Assembly: GCA_963669265.1 (NCBI GenBank)
Contig: OY769916.1
Location: 248,001 to 312,000, forward strand
Length of the DNA: 64,000 bases
Reading direction: 5' to 3'
Source of the DNA: SZUA-547 sp963669265
GTDB lineage: Bacteria; Pseudomonadota; Alphaproteobacteria; Rhodobacterales; Rhodobacteraceae
This document shows positions 8,241-17,632 of the stretch, one piece after another. The notes under the pieces were generated by a model that saw only the letters and a program-made list of their open reading frames with translations, searched no databases and was not told where the DNA came from. The position numbers and the translations under genes were made by a program. Within the stretch, counting starts at the first letter, position 1. Every line of letters starts with the position of its first letter.

Positions 8241-9482
8241 CTAATCGCGCCTTTTGAACGCCGCGACATAGAAACCGTCGCCCAGATCCGCGCGTGGCGG
8301 CAGTCGTAGACCCAGACCAGTCGCGGGGGCCAAATTCGGGTCAGAGAGGTTTTCCATGGGAAGAGGCGCTATGGTGAAATCCAGAGCGCGCGCCAGAAAC
8401 GCCTTCGCCGCCGCCTCGTTTTCCTCCCACAGAATCGAACATGTGGCGTAGAGCAAGGTTCCACCGGGCTTCACCAAACGCGCGCCCATATCCAGCGCCT
8501 CGGCCTGCGCCTGGATCAAAGCGTCGATTCGTGATGGCGTCAGGCGCCATTTCGCATCCGGATTACGTCGCCACGCGCCGGAGCCCGAACAGGGCGCGTC
8601 CACCAACACCATATCGGTGGCGCCCTCAAGCGTGTCGAGATCAGAGGTCGCGACCAGATCCGGGATCACCCCCGCCCGCGCCGCGCGATCGGGAAGGTCC
8701 TTCATCCGGCGCGCCGCCACATCATGCGCGATCAGACGACCCATGCCTTGCATCTCGGCCGCGAGCGCCAGAGTTTTGCCGCCGCCGCCGGCGCACAGAT
8801 CGATCACTGTCGTCAAAGGTCGAGCGCCTGACAGGCGGGCGACGGCCTGGCTGGCGGCGTCCTGAATCTCGATCAACCCGTCCTGATAGGCGCTGGACCG
8901 CGCGACCTTTCTGGCGCCCTCCACCACGCGTAGGCACCAAGGCGAGAACGGACCTGGACATGTCTCGATTCCCTCCGCCTCCAGCGCCTGCTGTGCTTCG
9001 GACACCTCTGTCTTCAGCGCATTGACGCGCAGGTCCAGCGGCGCGCGCTCCCATAGAGCGGCAAGCACTGAAGCAAACTCGTCACCAAGCGAATCTCTTA
9101 GCGGCGCCTCCAGCCAGTCGGGAATGTCCAGCCGCTCGGTGTCTTTCATCGCCGGAGTGGCGGCCAGCGCCGAACGCTCCGCCGCATTCAGCGGCGCGGG
9201 CGCATATCGCGCGCCTGAAAAGAGCGCGTCGAGATCTCCGCCGTTCAGCATCGCATGCGCCGCGACGATGGCGCGGCCCGACGGGCCCCCGCCAAGGGCC
9301 GCCAGAGAACGCTTTTTTCGCAGGCAGTCATACACGATGTCCGAGATTGCGGCGCGGTCCTTGGAGCCCGCATAGCGACTCTCGCGCCCCCATCGGGCGA
9401 GCAAGCGGTCCATGCCCTCATCCGAGGCCGTCCACCGGTCCAGAAGCTCAATAGCGGCTGAAAGGCGCGCGGCGGGGGTCAT
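8241..9482 (-). CDS. rsmB: RsmB/NOP-family rRNA (cytosine-C5)-methyltransferase
   Basis: A 413-residue SAM-dependent m5C RNA methyltransferase. A NusB-like RNA-binding segment occupies the N-terminal ~120 residues. The Rossmann domain starts with LCAGGGGKTLALAAEM (about 229-244). The two cysteines of the m5C mechanism are Cys298 (DAPCSGSGAWRRNPDAKWR) and Cys348 (YATCSI). The usual target of this family is 16S rRNA C967, but alphaproteobacteria often carry more than one paralogue, so the exact base is not certain. It starts 21 bp after the lectin-like gene on the same strand and probably shares a transcript with guaB. Confidence 0.88.
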   Translation of the reverse strand: MTPAARLSAAIELLDRWTASDEGMDRLLARWGRESRYAGSKDRAAISDIVYDCLRKKRSLAALGGGPSGRAIVAAHAMLNGGDLDALFSGARYAPAPLNAAERSALAATPAMKDTERLDIPDWLEAPLRDSLGDEFASVLAALWERAPLDLRVNALKTEVSEAQQALEAEGIETCPGPFSPWCLRVVEGARKVARSSAYQDGLIEIQDAASQAVARLSGARPLTTVIDLCAGGGGKTLALAAEMQGMGRLIAHDVAARRMKDLPDRAARAGVIPDLVATSDLDTLEGATDMVLVDAPCSGSGAWRRNPDAKWRLTPSRIDALIQAQAEALDMGARLVKPGGTLLYATCSILWEENEAAAKAFLARALDFTIAPLPMENLSDPNLAPATGLGLRLPPRADLGDGFYVAAFKRRD

Positions 9483-9503
9483 GCTGGTATCGCCTGCTCA
9501 GCA

Positions 9504-10025
9504 CTAGCTATGGACCAGACAAATCCGGATGCGGCCGGCGTTGTCGTTCAACGAGCTGTCGCTATCGTTGATTCGCAGTTCCAGCTCGCCGGGCAATCTC
9601 GCGCGCTGACCGGCGACCAGCCCGGCCAGCAGTTTCGCCGAGAAGTCCGCCATGGACCCTGTGTCGCCGTTCGGCAGGCGATAGAGCATCACGCCAAACG
9701 GATAGCTCTGATCGAACTTGTACGCGGTCCAGACTGCGAGCTTTTGCGCCGCCTCGCCGACATGCCCTTTCACGCCGACCGGCGCGACGGACCCTTTCAG
9801 CACAGTCCACGATCCCTCGGCCGCAATGTCGACAATGGCGCCGCTGGGCGCCGGCAGACTCTGCCATCCCTGCCGCGAATCCACATAGAGGCAATCCTTG
9901 CTGACCGCCTGCGCCGCCGCGCCGCCCGAGGAAAGCGTGACCGCCGCCAGCACCGCGACCGCGGCGCAGAGCCTAGCTGACGCGATAATTCGGCGTTTCG
10001 CGCGTGATCTGAACGTCATGGACAT
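9504..10025 (-). CDS. Secreted protein with PA-IL/LecA-like lectin signature
   Basis: A 173-residue protein with a clear signal peptide (RR at 11-12, hydrophobic core to about 33, likely cleavage after AAAQA at 40). The mature part of about 133 residues has two cysteines (45 and 169) that could pair. It carries GAIVDIAAEGSW near its start and GELELRINDSDSSLNDNAGRI near its end. The RINDxDxxLxDNxG pattern is seen in PA-IL (LecA)-like calcium-dependent sugar-binding beta-sandwiches, so an extracytoplasmic carbohydrate-binding role is an inference. The start is supported by AAGGAG directly upstream. The first 53 bases lie inside the 3' end of guaB in another frame, which suggests translational coupling. 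Confidence 0.72.
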   Translation of the reverse strand: MSMTFRSRAKRRIIASARLCAAVAVLAAVTLSSGGAAAQAVSKDCLYVDSRQGWQSLPAPSGAIVDIAAEGSWTVLKGSVAPVGVKGHVGEAAQKLAVWTAYKFDQSYPFGVMLYRLPNGDTGSMADFSAKLLAGLVAGQRARLPGELELRINDSDSSLNDNAGRIRICLVHS

Positions 10026-11430
10026 GGCTCTCCTTCAGCCCGGCGCCCGATATCCGGACAAAGCGGCAATTGGTGCGCATATCCGCAATCGTCTGATTGC
10101 CTGTATAGCCCATCGCCGCTCGGAGGCCGCCCACCAATTGATGCAGAACGCCGCTGGTCAGACCCTTGTACGGCACCTGCCCCTCAATCCCCTCCGGCAC
10201 CAGCTTGTGGGTGTCTGAGACCTCTTTCTGGAAGTACCGATCGGCGGAGCCGCGGGCCATCGCGCCGACGCTGCCCATGCCGCGATACGCTTTGTAGGAC
10301 CGTCCCTGGTAGAGGAACACCTCGCCCGGCGCCTCCTCGGTGCCCGCCAGCATGGAGCCGATCATGGCGCAGTCTGCGCCCGCCGCGATCGCTTTGGCCA
10401 GATCGCCCGAGAATTTGATGCCGCCATCGGCGATGACGACTTCGCCGGTCTTCGCCGCCTCATTGGCGCAGTCGGATATCGCGGTGAGCTGCGGAACGCC
10501 GACCCCGGCCACGATGCGCGTCGTGCAGATGGAGCCCGGCCCGATTCCGACCTTCACCGCATCGGCGCCCGCGTCCAGCAGCGCGCGCGTCGCCTCCGCC
10601 GTCGCGACATTTCCCGCGACGACCTGCACCGCGTTCGAGGCCGTCTTGATCCGCTCCACCGCCTTGGAGACTAGCGCCGAGTGGCCATGCGCCGTGTCGA
10701 TCACGATCACGTCCACGCCAGCATCGATCAGCGCCTCTGAGCGATGATAGCCGTCATCGCCCACCGTTGTCGCCGCCGCGACGCGCAGGCGCCCCATCTC
10801 ATCCTTGCAGGCCTGCGGGTTCAGCACCGCCTGTTCGATATCCTTGACGGTCAGAAGACCCACGCAGCGATCGGACGCGTCCACGACAAGCAGCTTCTCG
10901 ATCCGGCGCTGGTGGAGGATCTTCTTCGCCGTGTCCAGATCGACCGGTTCGCGCACCGTCGCAAGCTCCTCCGCCGTCATCAGCGCGTGCACTGGCGTGT
11001 TTGGATCATCCGCGAAACGTATATCCCGATTGGTCAGGATGCCGACCAGCGCCCCGTCGGAATCGACCACGGGAAACCCGGTGATGTTGTGGCGGTTCTG
11101 CAGTTCTTTCGCATGAGCCAGCGTCTGATCGGGGCGCAGCGTGATCGGCTCATAGACGATTCCGGATTCGAACCGCTTCACCCGGCGGACCATCGCCGCC
11201 TGCTGATCCACCTCCAGGTTTCGGTGGATCACGCCCAGACCGCCCGACTGGGCCATGGCGATCGCCATATTGGCCTCGGTCACCGTGTCCATGGCGGATG
11301 AGATCAGGGGAATGTTCAGACCGATGCTCTTGGTCAGACGAGTCGTGGTCTCCGCCTCTGTCGGCAGCACCTCGGACCGGCCCGGAACCAGCAACACATC
11401 GTCGAAAGTAAGCGCCTCGCGAATCTCCAT
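9973..11430 (-). CDS. guaB: IMP dehydrogenase
   Basis: Catalyses IMP + NAD+ to XMP, the committed step of GMP synthesis. The 485-residue protein begins MEIREALTFDDVLLVPG, the usual family start. An AGGAG (11437-11441 on the plus strand) with a 6-base spacer supports the ATG at 11430 over an upstream in-frame ATG at 11463. A CBS pair occupies about 90-205. The catalytic loop GPGSICTTR has Cys302. The flap and C-terminal motif (GMGSVGAM...YFQ) and the ending HDVQITRETPNYRVS are intact. It overlaps the following lectin-like gene by 53 bases. Confidence 0.97.
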   Translation of the reverse strand: MEIREALTFDDVLLVPGRSEVLPTEAETTTRLTKSIGLNIPLISSAMDTVTEANMAIAMAQSGGLGVIHRNLEVDQQAAMVRRVKRFESGIVYEPITLRPDQTLAHAKELQNRHNITGFPVVDSDGALVGILTNRDIRFADDPNTPVHALMTAEELATVREPVDLDTAKKILHQRRIEKLLVVDASDRCVGLLTVKDIEQAVLNPQACKDEMGRLRVAAATTVGDDGYHRSEALIDAGVDVIVIDTAHGHSALVSKAVERIKTASNAVQVVAGNVATAEATRALLDAGADAVKVGIGPGSICTTRIVAGVGVPQLTAISDCANEAAKTGEVVIADGGIKFSGDLAKAIAAGADCAMIGSMLAGTEEAPGEVFLYQGRSYKAYRGMGSVGAMARGSADRYFQKEVSDTHKLVPEGIEGQVPYKGLTSGVLHQLVGGLRAAMGYTGNQTIADMRTNCRFVRISGAGLKESHVHDVQITRETPNYRVS

Positions 11431-11526
11431 GGGGGTCTCCTGCCGCCGGATTCGATTTGGCACGTCCCTATTTCATGGCGCGGCGCGAATGGGAAGCCGT
11501 AATCGCCCGTGCGCATCGATTTCGGA

Positions 11527-12507
11527 TCAGATTACCGGTGCGCGGAACAGCTCTCCTTCTTTCGCGGCCTTAGCGAAACGGTATCCGACATAGAAGGTTA
11601 TCAGCGTAACCGCGACAAGTCCGCCCGCAGCGATCGAATCCCAGATCGCGCCGATCCGATTTTCCGCCATGACGAAGCATGCGCTGGAGAACGCCGCGAA
11701 CGGAAAGGTGAAGGAGGCCCAGAGCGGCGTCCACCCGCCCTCGGTCAGCCACGGCGCGCGCGCCAGCAGAACGACGGCGACCAGGGCGGCCATCGTGAAG
11801 AAGATCGCTTCTAGATTGTCGGCCTTGAACGCCTCTGGCAGCGCGTCATGCGCCACGACCGGAAGCGCCACCGAGGCCAGTATGATCGCCAATGGAGGCC
11901 TGACAGGCGGTTGCGGCCAGCCGCGTGTAAATCGCGCGACGATCGGCCCCGTCAAAATCGCCCAGATCAGAATCGCGACGACGAAGAGGATCGTCGAGAC
12001 GAACTCATAGCCCAGGGGCACCCCGGCGATTGGCGCCAACACCTGGCCGACGAAAGGCACATAAAGCGCCGGCGTGAACGGCCGGGCGCTCTTCGGCATA
12101 TGGATCATCACCTCGATCAGAAGCGCCGCAATACAGACATGCAGAAAGACGCCCGCAATCCAAAGCGCCCGCGCCAGATCCTCCGCCACGGGCAGGTAGG
12201 CGAAGCTCATCAGCATCATCGTCATTGGAGCGGCGGACAGCGCGCCACGTCCCGCAGGCGACCGCAGATCCTGTCTCAACGCGGCGGGCTCGGCGATGAT
12301 TTTGCGGATATACAGAAACGCGGCGATCACGAACAAAGGAGAGATCAAGCCGATCATCACGTCGCCGATCGCGCCGGGATAGCCAAACGTTAGCGCGCCG
12401 CGTTTCCAAGCCAGCGCCAGCCCGGTAAATCCCAGACAAAGCGGAAAAAGCGCTGGCGGGGTGCGGGCGTAAAGGGGCAATCGCGTCGGAAAGATCGGCG
12501 GCGGCAT
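11527..12507 (-). CDS. TDT/TehA-SLAC1-family transporter
   Basis: A 326-residue integral membrane protein with about ten hydrophobic helices and short loops. The layout and the late helix WASFTFPFAAFSSACF fit the TehA/SLAC1 (TDT, tellurite-resistance/dicarboxylate transporter) family. These are channel-like anion transporters whose substrates vary (malate, sulfite, nitrate, tellurite), so the substrate is not assigned. It starts 19 bp after rlmE on the same strand and is followed by guaB after 96 bp, probably as part of one transcript. The RBS is weak. Confidence 0.82.
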   Translation of the reverse strand: MPPPIFPTRLPLYARTPPALFPLCLGFTGLALAWKRGALTFGYPGAIGDVMIGLISPLFVIAAFLYIRKIIAEPAALRQDLRSPAGRGALSAAPMTMMLMSFAYLPVAEDLARALWIAGVFLHVCIAALLIEVMIHMPKSARPFTPALYVPFVGQVLAPIAGVPLGYEFVSTILFVVAILIWAILTGPIVARFTRGWPQPPVRPPLAIILASVALPVVAHDALPEAFKADNLEAIFFTMAALVAVVLLARAPWLTEGGWTPLWASFTFPFAAFSSACFVMAENRIGAIWDSIAAGGLVAVTLITFYVGYRFAKAAKEGELFRAPVI

Positions 12508-12526
12508 GGCGTACTCGAACTCGTGG

Positions 12527-13264
12527 CTAGGCGTCTTCTACAAGGGGGTCATCGCGTTCGACGCGGAACCCGGTGGCGACAACATACATCTCGGCCGAAT
12601 CCTTTCGGCTGGCGGGCGGCTTGAAGTGCTGCACCTTGGCGAATCGGCGTTTCAGAAGTGTGAGCAAGTCCCCTTCCGCGCCGCCCTGCAGCACTTTGGC
12701 GACGAATGCGCCCCCCTCGGTCAATACATCGAAGGCGAAATACGCCGCCGCGTCACAAAGCCCGATAATGCGCAAGTGATCCGTCGCGCGATGGCCAGAG
12801 GACGCGGCCGCCATGTCGGAGAGAACCACGTCGGCGGGGCCGTTCAGAGCCGCTTTGACCGCATCGTCGGCGCCCTCGTCCAGAAAGTCGAGCAGCAACA
12901 CCTCGGCGCCGGCGATCGGTTCGACCTCTTGCAGATCGACGCCAAGCGCGAAACCCACAGGCTTTCCCTTCCGTTCGCCGTCAGAGTTGATCTTTGGGAT
13001 CGCGACTTGCAGCCAACCGCCGGGCGCGCAACCCAGATCGACGATGCGGGCGCCGGGGGTCAGAAAGCGAAACTTCTCATCGATCTCCAGGATCTTATAG
13101 GCCGCGCGGCCTCGATAGCCGTCCTTGCGGGCGCGATGCACGTAGGGATCATTAAGTTGTCGCTCCAACCATTTGGTGGAGCTTATCTTTCGGCCCTTGG
13201 CAGTCTTGACGCGACGCTTCAGCTCTCGCTGGCCGCGCCCCGAGGCGCCGCTTTCACGCGCCAT
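12527..13264 (-). CDS. rlmE: 23S rRNA (uridine-2552 2'-O)-methyltransferase RlmE
   Basis: A 245-residue FtsJ/RrmJ methyltransferase acting on the 50S ribosomal subunit. The SAM motif VDLGCAPGGWLQVA is at 75-88. The catalytic K-D-K-E tetrad is visible as Lys57, Asp150 (VLSDMAA), Lys190 (FVAKVLQGG) and a C-terminal Glu. The basic N-terminus (first ~30 residues) is typical of alphaproteobacterial members. Its start lies 11 bases inside the end of the ppx/gppA gene, indicating co-translation. Confidence 0.95.
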   Translation of the reverse strand: MARESGASGRGQRELKRRVKTAKGRKISSTKWLERQLNDPYVHRARKDGYRGRAAYKILEIDEKFRFLTPGARIVDLGCAPGGWLQVAIPKINSDGERKGKPVGFALGVDLQEVEPIAGAEVLLLDFLDEGADDAVKAALNGPADVVLSDMAAASSGHRATDHLRIIGLCDAAAYFAFDVLTEGGAFVAKVLQGGAEGDLLTLLKRRFAKVQHFKPPASRKDSAEMYVVATGFRVERDDPLVEDA

Positions 13265-14513
13265 TGCGCCGATCTCCGTTCGATGGCGGCGCGCCGGTGG
13301 TCTGCATCAGGCTATAGAGAAGCCCCTCGCGCAATCCACGATCGGCCACGCGGATGCGGTGACTGGGCCAGGTCATCATGATCGAGTTCAGGATCGCCGC
13401 GCCCGACATGACGAAATCCGCGCGATCAGCGCCGATGCAGGGCATGGCGGCGCGTCCCGAAAACCCCGCCATCAGAAGTTGCGCCGTGACGTCGAGCAGC
13501 GCGTTGGAGCGCATCCACATCCCGTCCACCTGCGACCGGTCATAGCGGGGCAAGCCCAGATGCACGCCCGCCAACGTCGTCACCGTGCCCGACGTGCCGA
13601 GCAATTGCAGCTTTGCGACGCGGTCGGGCGTTGCGACGAATCCGTTGGTCGAGAAATTCGCCAGCCGCTCGGTGAACGCTTTGCGCATCCGCTCAAACCG
13701 GGCGAATTCGTCTCCGAACCCGTTGAACTGGTCGTAGAGCGTGGCGACGCCCAATGGAACCGACACCCAGTCGGCGATATGGGCCTCCGCCGCGCGCGAC
13801 CGCGCCAGATCCTTCGGTCGCCCCCGCCCCGGCGGCGCCAGCGCTTTGACCAGACTGCGTCTGCGGGATGACGGCACGGTGGAGAGATCCACCCAAATCA
13901 ACTCGGTCGACCCGCCGCCGATATCGAACACCAGCAGGTGCTCCGCTTCCGGATCGGTCAGCGGCGCGCATCCCGCGACGGCCAGCCGGGCTTCGTCCTC
14001 GGTCGAGATGATGTCGATGCGCAGGCCGGTCTCTCGGCGTACGCGATCGACGAATTGCCGTCCGTTCTTGGCGCGGCGGCAGGCTTCTGTCGCGATCACG
14101 CGCGCGCGGACCCCGCGATGGCGGCGCATCTTCTTGGCGCACACCTTCAGCGCATCGATGGTCCGGTCCATCGCGGCTTGCGACAATTCCCCTGTCCGAG
14201 AGACGCCCTCGCCGAGTCGAACGATTCGCGAAAATGCGTCGATCACCTCAAATTCGTCGCCCTTCTGACGGGCGACCAGCAGGCGACAATTATTTGTTCC
14301 GATATCGATCGCGGCCAGAATCTGGCCATCCTGATTCGGTTCGCGTTCAACCGTTTCATGGGCGTCGCGCCCGTCTGACGCCGCCCCTGCGGTCCCATTG
14401 GCGCTTTTTTTCACTGCGGCGGGCGTCGCGCTGGACCGGTCCGAGCCGGCGCCTGAGCGCCGGGTCTGACGTCGCTTGTCGGGCGAATCTGGGTCGGCCG
14501 CATTTGCGCTCAC
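13254..14513 (-). CDS. Ppx/GppA-family phosphatase
   Basis: A 419-residue ASKHA-fold exopolyphosphatase or pppGpp phosphohydrolase. After a low-complexity charged tail of about 65 residues comes the phosphate-1 motif AAIDIGTNNCRLLVA. It is followed by the conserved VIATEACRRAKN and the second loop VFDIGGGSTELIWV. At this length there is no C-terminal HD domain as in large GppA proteins. Whether it prefers polyphosphate or pppGpp cannot be told from sequence. It heads the minus-strand run and overlaps rlmE by 11 bases; the ppx/gppA-rlmE pair is a common alphaproteobacterial order. Confidence 0.9.
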   Translation of the reverse strand: MSANAADPDSPDKRRQTRRSGAGSDRSSATPAAVKKSANGTAGAASDGRDAHETVEREPNQDGQILAAIDIGTNNCRLLVARQKGDEFEVIDAFSRIVRLGEGVSRTGELSQAAMDRTIDALKVCAKKMRRHRGVRARVIATEACRRAKNGRQFVDRVRRETGLRIDIISTEDEARLAVAGCAPLTDPEAEHLLVFDIGGGSTELIWVDLSTVPSSRRRSLVKALAPPGRGRPKDLARSRAAEAHIADWVSVPLGVATLYDQFNGFGDEFARFERMRKAFTERLANFSTNGFVATPDRVAKLQLLGTSGTVTTLAGVHLGLPRYDRSQVDGMWMRSNALLDVTAQLLMAGFSGRAAMPCIGADRADFVMSGAAILNSIMMTWPSHRIRVADRGLREGLLYSLMQTTGAPPSNGDRRNGA

Positions 14514-14726
14514 GTCGAGGGCTCCGGTTCACGTTTAGCGCCAGAACGTAACAGAGCAGCGCGCGCCCGCAAGACGGCTCGGCGATTTCCCCGCGCATTT
14601 GGCGCTGTTTTTGAGACTTCAGTTGCCACGGTTGGACGGTTGTAACCGCCGTTGGGCCTTGCGTGAAATCGGGATTCCGTGGTCTTCCTGACGCTGGAAA
14701 CCTCTCATTCGATGGAAGACTTCGCG

Positions 14727-15551
14727 ATGGATGCGCCAACACCGACAGAGCCTCCCGCCCCCGCGCCGGTCTCCTGCTATATCCGCACGCTGAATGAGGA
14801 ACGCATGATCGAACGCGTTGTGCGCGCCGCCCTGCAATGCGTTGACGAAGTTGTAATTGTGGATTCGGGCTCGACCGATCGCACCAAGGAAATCGCCACC
14901 GCCGCCGGCGCGACAGTCTATGACCAACCCTGGCTCGGAAATGGCGGCCAGAAGCGCGCGGCGGAGGAGCACGCCCGCAATGATTGGCTGCTGGATCTGG
15001 ACGCGGATGAGATCGTCACGCCGGAACTGGCGGCGTCGATACGAGCGCTTTTCGCCAATGGTGATCCCGCCGCATCTATCCAGGAAATCGAGCTGGTGAC
15101 GGTGCCGCCCTACGGGAAACGCTGGAGCAATTTCTCCCTCGCTTACCGGCGGAAACTCTATGACCGGCGTGTGATTCGCATGCCCGACCACAAGGCGTGG
15201 GACCAGTTGGATGTGCCGAAAGATGCAAAGATAGGCCGTCTGGAAGGCGCGTTGGATCATCACTCCTTCCGGGATTTCGCCCATATCATCACCAAACTGA
15301 ACAATGTCAGCGGCGTTCGGGCGCGCGAAAGCCGGCTGAAGTCCCGATTCTCAGTCACGCTGCGGGTGCTGATCGCGATGCCGTTCTATTTCCTGCGGCA
15401 TTACTTTTTGCGCGGACTTTGGCGCGCTGGTCTTTATGGATTCTCCATCGCCTGGGCGGCCGCGATTGGACGTTGGCTGCGCGACGTCAAGATGTTGGAG
15501 ATGCATTTGAAGGCGGAGGGTAAAGCGTGCCCGGATTATGAGACCGGGTGA
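14727..15551 (+). CDS. Glycosyltransferase family 2 (WaaE/KdtX-like)
   Basis: A GT-A glycosyltransferase of about 275 residues. It has the nucleotide-sugar motif ISCY-type strand followed by RTLNEERMIERVV, DEVVIVDSGSTDRTKEIA, and the metal-binding DLDADE. The KxWxxL-like and HHSFRDFAH segments resemble lipopolysaccharide-core glucosyltransferases of the WaaE/KdtX group. A C-terminal hydrophobic/basic stretch (VLIAMPFYFLRHYFLRGLWRAG) probably associates with the inner membrane. The ATG at 14727 has GGAAG eight bases upstream; in-frame starts at 14712 and 14679 (GTG) are possible. It converges with a GT4 gene that ends 4 bp away, so both may act in surface polysaccharide assembly. Confidence 0.85.
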   Translation: MDAPTPTEPPAPAPVSCYIRTLNEERMIERVVRAALQCVDEVVIVDSGSTDRTKEIATAAGATVYDQPWLGNGGQKRAAEEHARNDWLLDLDADEIVTPELAASIRALFANGDPAASIQEIELVTVPPYGKRWSNFSLAYRRKLYDRRVIRMPDHKAWDQLDVPKDAKIGRLEGALDHHSFRDFAHIITKLNNVSGVRARESRLKSRFSVTLRVLIAMPFYFLRHYFLRGLWRAGLYGFSIAWAAAIGRWLRDVKMLEMHLKAEGKACPDYETG

Positions 15552-15554
15552 GCC

Positions 15555-16682
15555 TCAACCGTCTTCGGCCGGTTCGACATCTTTCAGGAACGGACCGATG
15601 CTGAGGGGCCAGACCGCCGCGGCCCCGCGTTCCAACGCGGCTTTGCCCATGGTCTCGCGCAAGACGTCGTCCAGCACCAGTCGATTAAGCGCCGCCGCCA
15701 CAGCCGCCTGATCGTTCCCGTCGCAAAGCAGCCCGGCTTTTCCATCCTCAACGGCATCGGCGGAACCACCGGCCTCACCGGCGATCGCCGGAACGCCAAA
15801 GAATGCGGCCTCGGGAAAGACGATGCCGAATGTCTCCGCATAGCCCTTGATCGCTCGTGTGGGCATGACAAAGAGGTCCGCCGTGGCGTAGAGCGCGGAT
15901 TTTCTCCCGCCATCAACGCGTCCGGCGAAGCGGACATGCTCGGCGACGCCCAAGTCATCGGCCAACCCTTTCAGCCGGTCGCGGTCCTCGCCCGGGCCTG
16001 CGATGATGAAGCGGATCGAGGATCTGGATTTTGCGAGCTCCGGCAGGCACCGGATCACAGTGTCCAGTCCCTTGCGGGGATCGAGCCGGGACACGCTGAT
16101 CAAACGAGGCTCGGCGCCGTCCCAAAGCGCTTCCGCCCAGGCCGTATCTTCCGCCTCGGGTTGGACCGGCATGTCGATCGGCGGATGCCTGACGACGGTC
16201 TCAACCCCGGGCGGGACGTACTGCGCGATCCGGTCCTGCGTATATCGGGAGTTCGCCAGCACTTTGGTTGCGGCGCTTAACGCCTTGAAAATGCGCTTAT
16301 GTTTGGCGGCGTTTGGCTGTGCCGGGTACTCATTGCCATGCGACCACACGATGACGGGAAGACCGGCCTGTCGCAGGACGCTTTGATCCAGCATCTCCAG
16401 GCTCTTCCAGCTGTCCGCGAATACGCCTTCGACGCCGCCGGATCGAATTATCTTTGCGGCGGCGCGGGCTTTCAGCCGTCGCCTCAACGGCTTCAGGCCG
16501 CCAAATCGGCGGATGGCGTAGCGATCGCGCATGGTCTGATCGAACTCGGCTCTCTCGGCATGGGCGTCGGCGTAGACGAGCACCTCTTTCCCATTGGCGG
16601 CCAGCTCAAAGGCCAGCCCGCCCATCAGTCCCTCAATGCCGCCTGAGGTCGGAGGAAAGCACTGCGTAAGGATCAGGATCAT
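15555..16682 (-). CDS. Glycosyltransferase family 4
   Basis: A 375-residue GT-B glycosyltransferase. The N-terminal acceptor domain begins MILILTQCFPPTSGGIEGLM, the glycine-rich start of GT4 enzymes. The C-terminal donor domain has LISVSRLDPRKGLDTVIRCL, FIIAGPGEDRDRL, HVRFAGRV and the E-x7-E region ETFGIVFPEAAFFGVPAIAG. It is predicted to be cytoplasmic and to act on a lipid- or saccharide-linked acceptor; the specific sugar is unknown. It is encoded convergently with the GT2 gene. Confidence 0.9.
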   Translation of the reverse strand: MILILTQCFPPTSGGIEGLMGGLAFELAANGKEVLVYADAHAERAEFDQTMRDRYAIRRFGGLKPLRRRLKARAAAKIIRSGGVEGVFADSWKSLEMLDQSVLRQAGLPVIVWSHGNEYPAQPNAAKHKRIFKALSAATKVLANSRYTQDRIAQYVPPGVETVVRHPPIDMPVQPEAEDTAWAEALWDGAEPRLISVSRLDPRKGLDTVIRCLPELAKSRSSIRFIIAGPGEDRDRLKGLADDLGVAEHVRFAGRVDGGRKSALYATADLFVMPTRAIKGYAETFGIVFPEAAFFGVPAIAGEAGGSADAVEDGKAGLLCDGNDQAAVAAALNRLVLDDVLRETMGKAALERGAAAVWPLSIGPFLKDVEPAEDG

Positions 16683-16738
16683 AGCGCCTCCTAACGACCC
16701 GGCGCGCCAGACTCCGAACGCCTAGCGGACGAACTGGG

Positions 16739-17632
16739 CTAACTGGCCTTGGCCGTCTCCGCCATCGGCTCCAAGCCCAGCGATCGACTGACCGCATAGC
16801 AGAGGTCCGGCTTGTTCAGCGTATAAAAATGGATGTGACCGCATCCGTTCGCGACCAAGTCCTGACACTGCGCCTCCGCAACCTCGACCGACAGGCGATC
16901 CGCGTCCGCCTGATCCCTGACCTTGGCGTAGGCCTCGGTCAATGCCTGCGGCACGGTCGCCGCGCACATATCTGCGAATTTCCGCATCTTGTCGAAATTC
17001 TCAATCGGCAAGATCCCAGGCGCGATTGGCGCGTTGATGCCCGCCTTCTCGCACTTGTCTAAGAAGCGATAAAACGCCTGATTATCGAAGAAGAATTGCG
17101 TAATTGCCTTGTCGGCGCCCGCATCCAATTTGCGCTTCAGGTTGTCGATATCCGACTTGGCGGACATCGCCTCCGGATGCGTCTCGGGATAGGCCGCGAC
17201 GGCGACCTGCAGATCGACCGTGGCGCGCAAAGATTCGACCAGTTCCGCCGCGCTGGCGAACCCGTCCGGATGCGGCTCGAACCTGTCGGCGCCCGCTGGC
17301 GGATCGCCCCTCAACGCCACGATCCGGCGCACGCCGATCTTGGCGTAGGCGCGCGCGACGTCGAGCGTCTCTTCTCGGGTTGCGCCGACGCAAGTCAGGT
17401 GCCCGGCGATGGAGAGGTCGGTGCGCTCCTTGATCGCCTTGATCGCCTTCATCGTCCGCTCGCGCGTCGAGCCCCCCGCGCCGTAGGTCACCGAGACATA
17501 GCGCGGGCCAAGCGGCGCCAACCGCTCCACCGACCGCCAAAGCTGCGCATTCGCGGCCTCGCTTTTGGGCGGAAAGAACTCGAAGGATATCGACGGCGTA
17601 TTGGCGCTCGTCGAGCCGGACGGGGACATCAA
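16739..17632 (-). CDS. metF: Methylenetetrahydrofolate reductase
   Basis: A 297-residue flavin-dependent TIM-barrel enzyme that makes 5-methyl-THF for methionine synthesis. It has ISFEFFPPKSEAA at the N-terminus (catalytic Glu), VSVTYGAGGSTRERT, HLTCVGATREETLD, RIVALRGDPP, AAYPETHPEA and ITQFFFDNQAFYRFLDKC. All main motifs are intact and the length is normal. It is transcribed divergently from the small Virulence_fact gene and the methyl-THF:corrinoid methyltransferase, an arrangement that links it to the split B12 methionine synthase. The 140-bp leader has a short hairpin but no riboswitch that I recognise. Confidence 0.96.
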   Translation of the reverse strand: MMSPSGSTSANTPSISFEFFPPKSEAANAQLWRSVERLAPLGPRYVSVTYGAGGSTRERTMKAIKAIKERTDLSIAGHLTCVGATREETLDVARAYAKIGVRRIVALRGDPPAGADRFEPHPDGFASAAELVESLRATVDLQVAVAAYPETHPEAMSAKSDIDNLKRKLDAGADKAITQFFFDNQAFYRFLDKCEKAGINAPIAPGILPIENFDKMRKFADMCAATVPQALTEAYAKVRDQADADRLSVEVAEAQCQDLVANGCGHIHFYTLNKPDLCYAVSRSLGLEPMAETAKAS

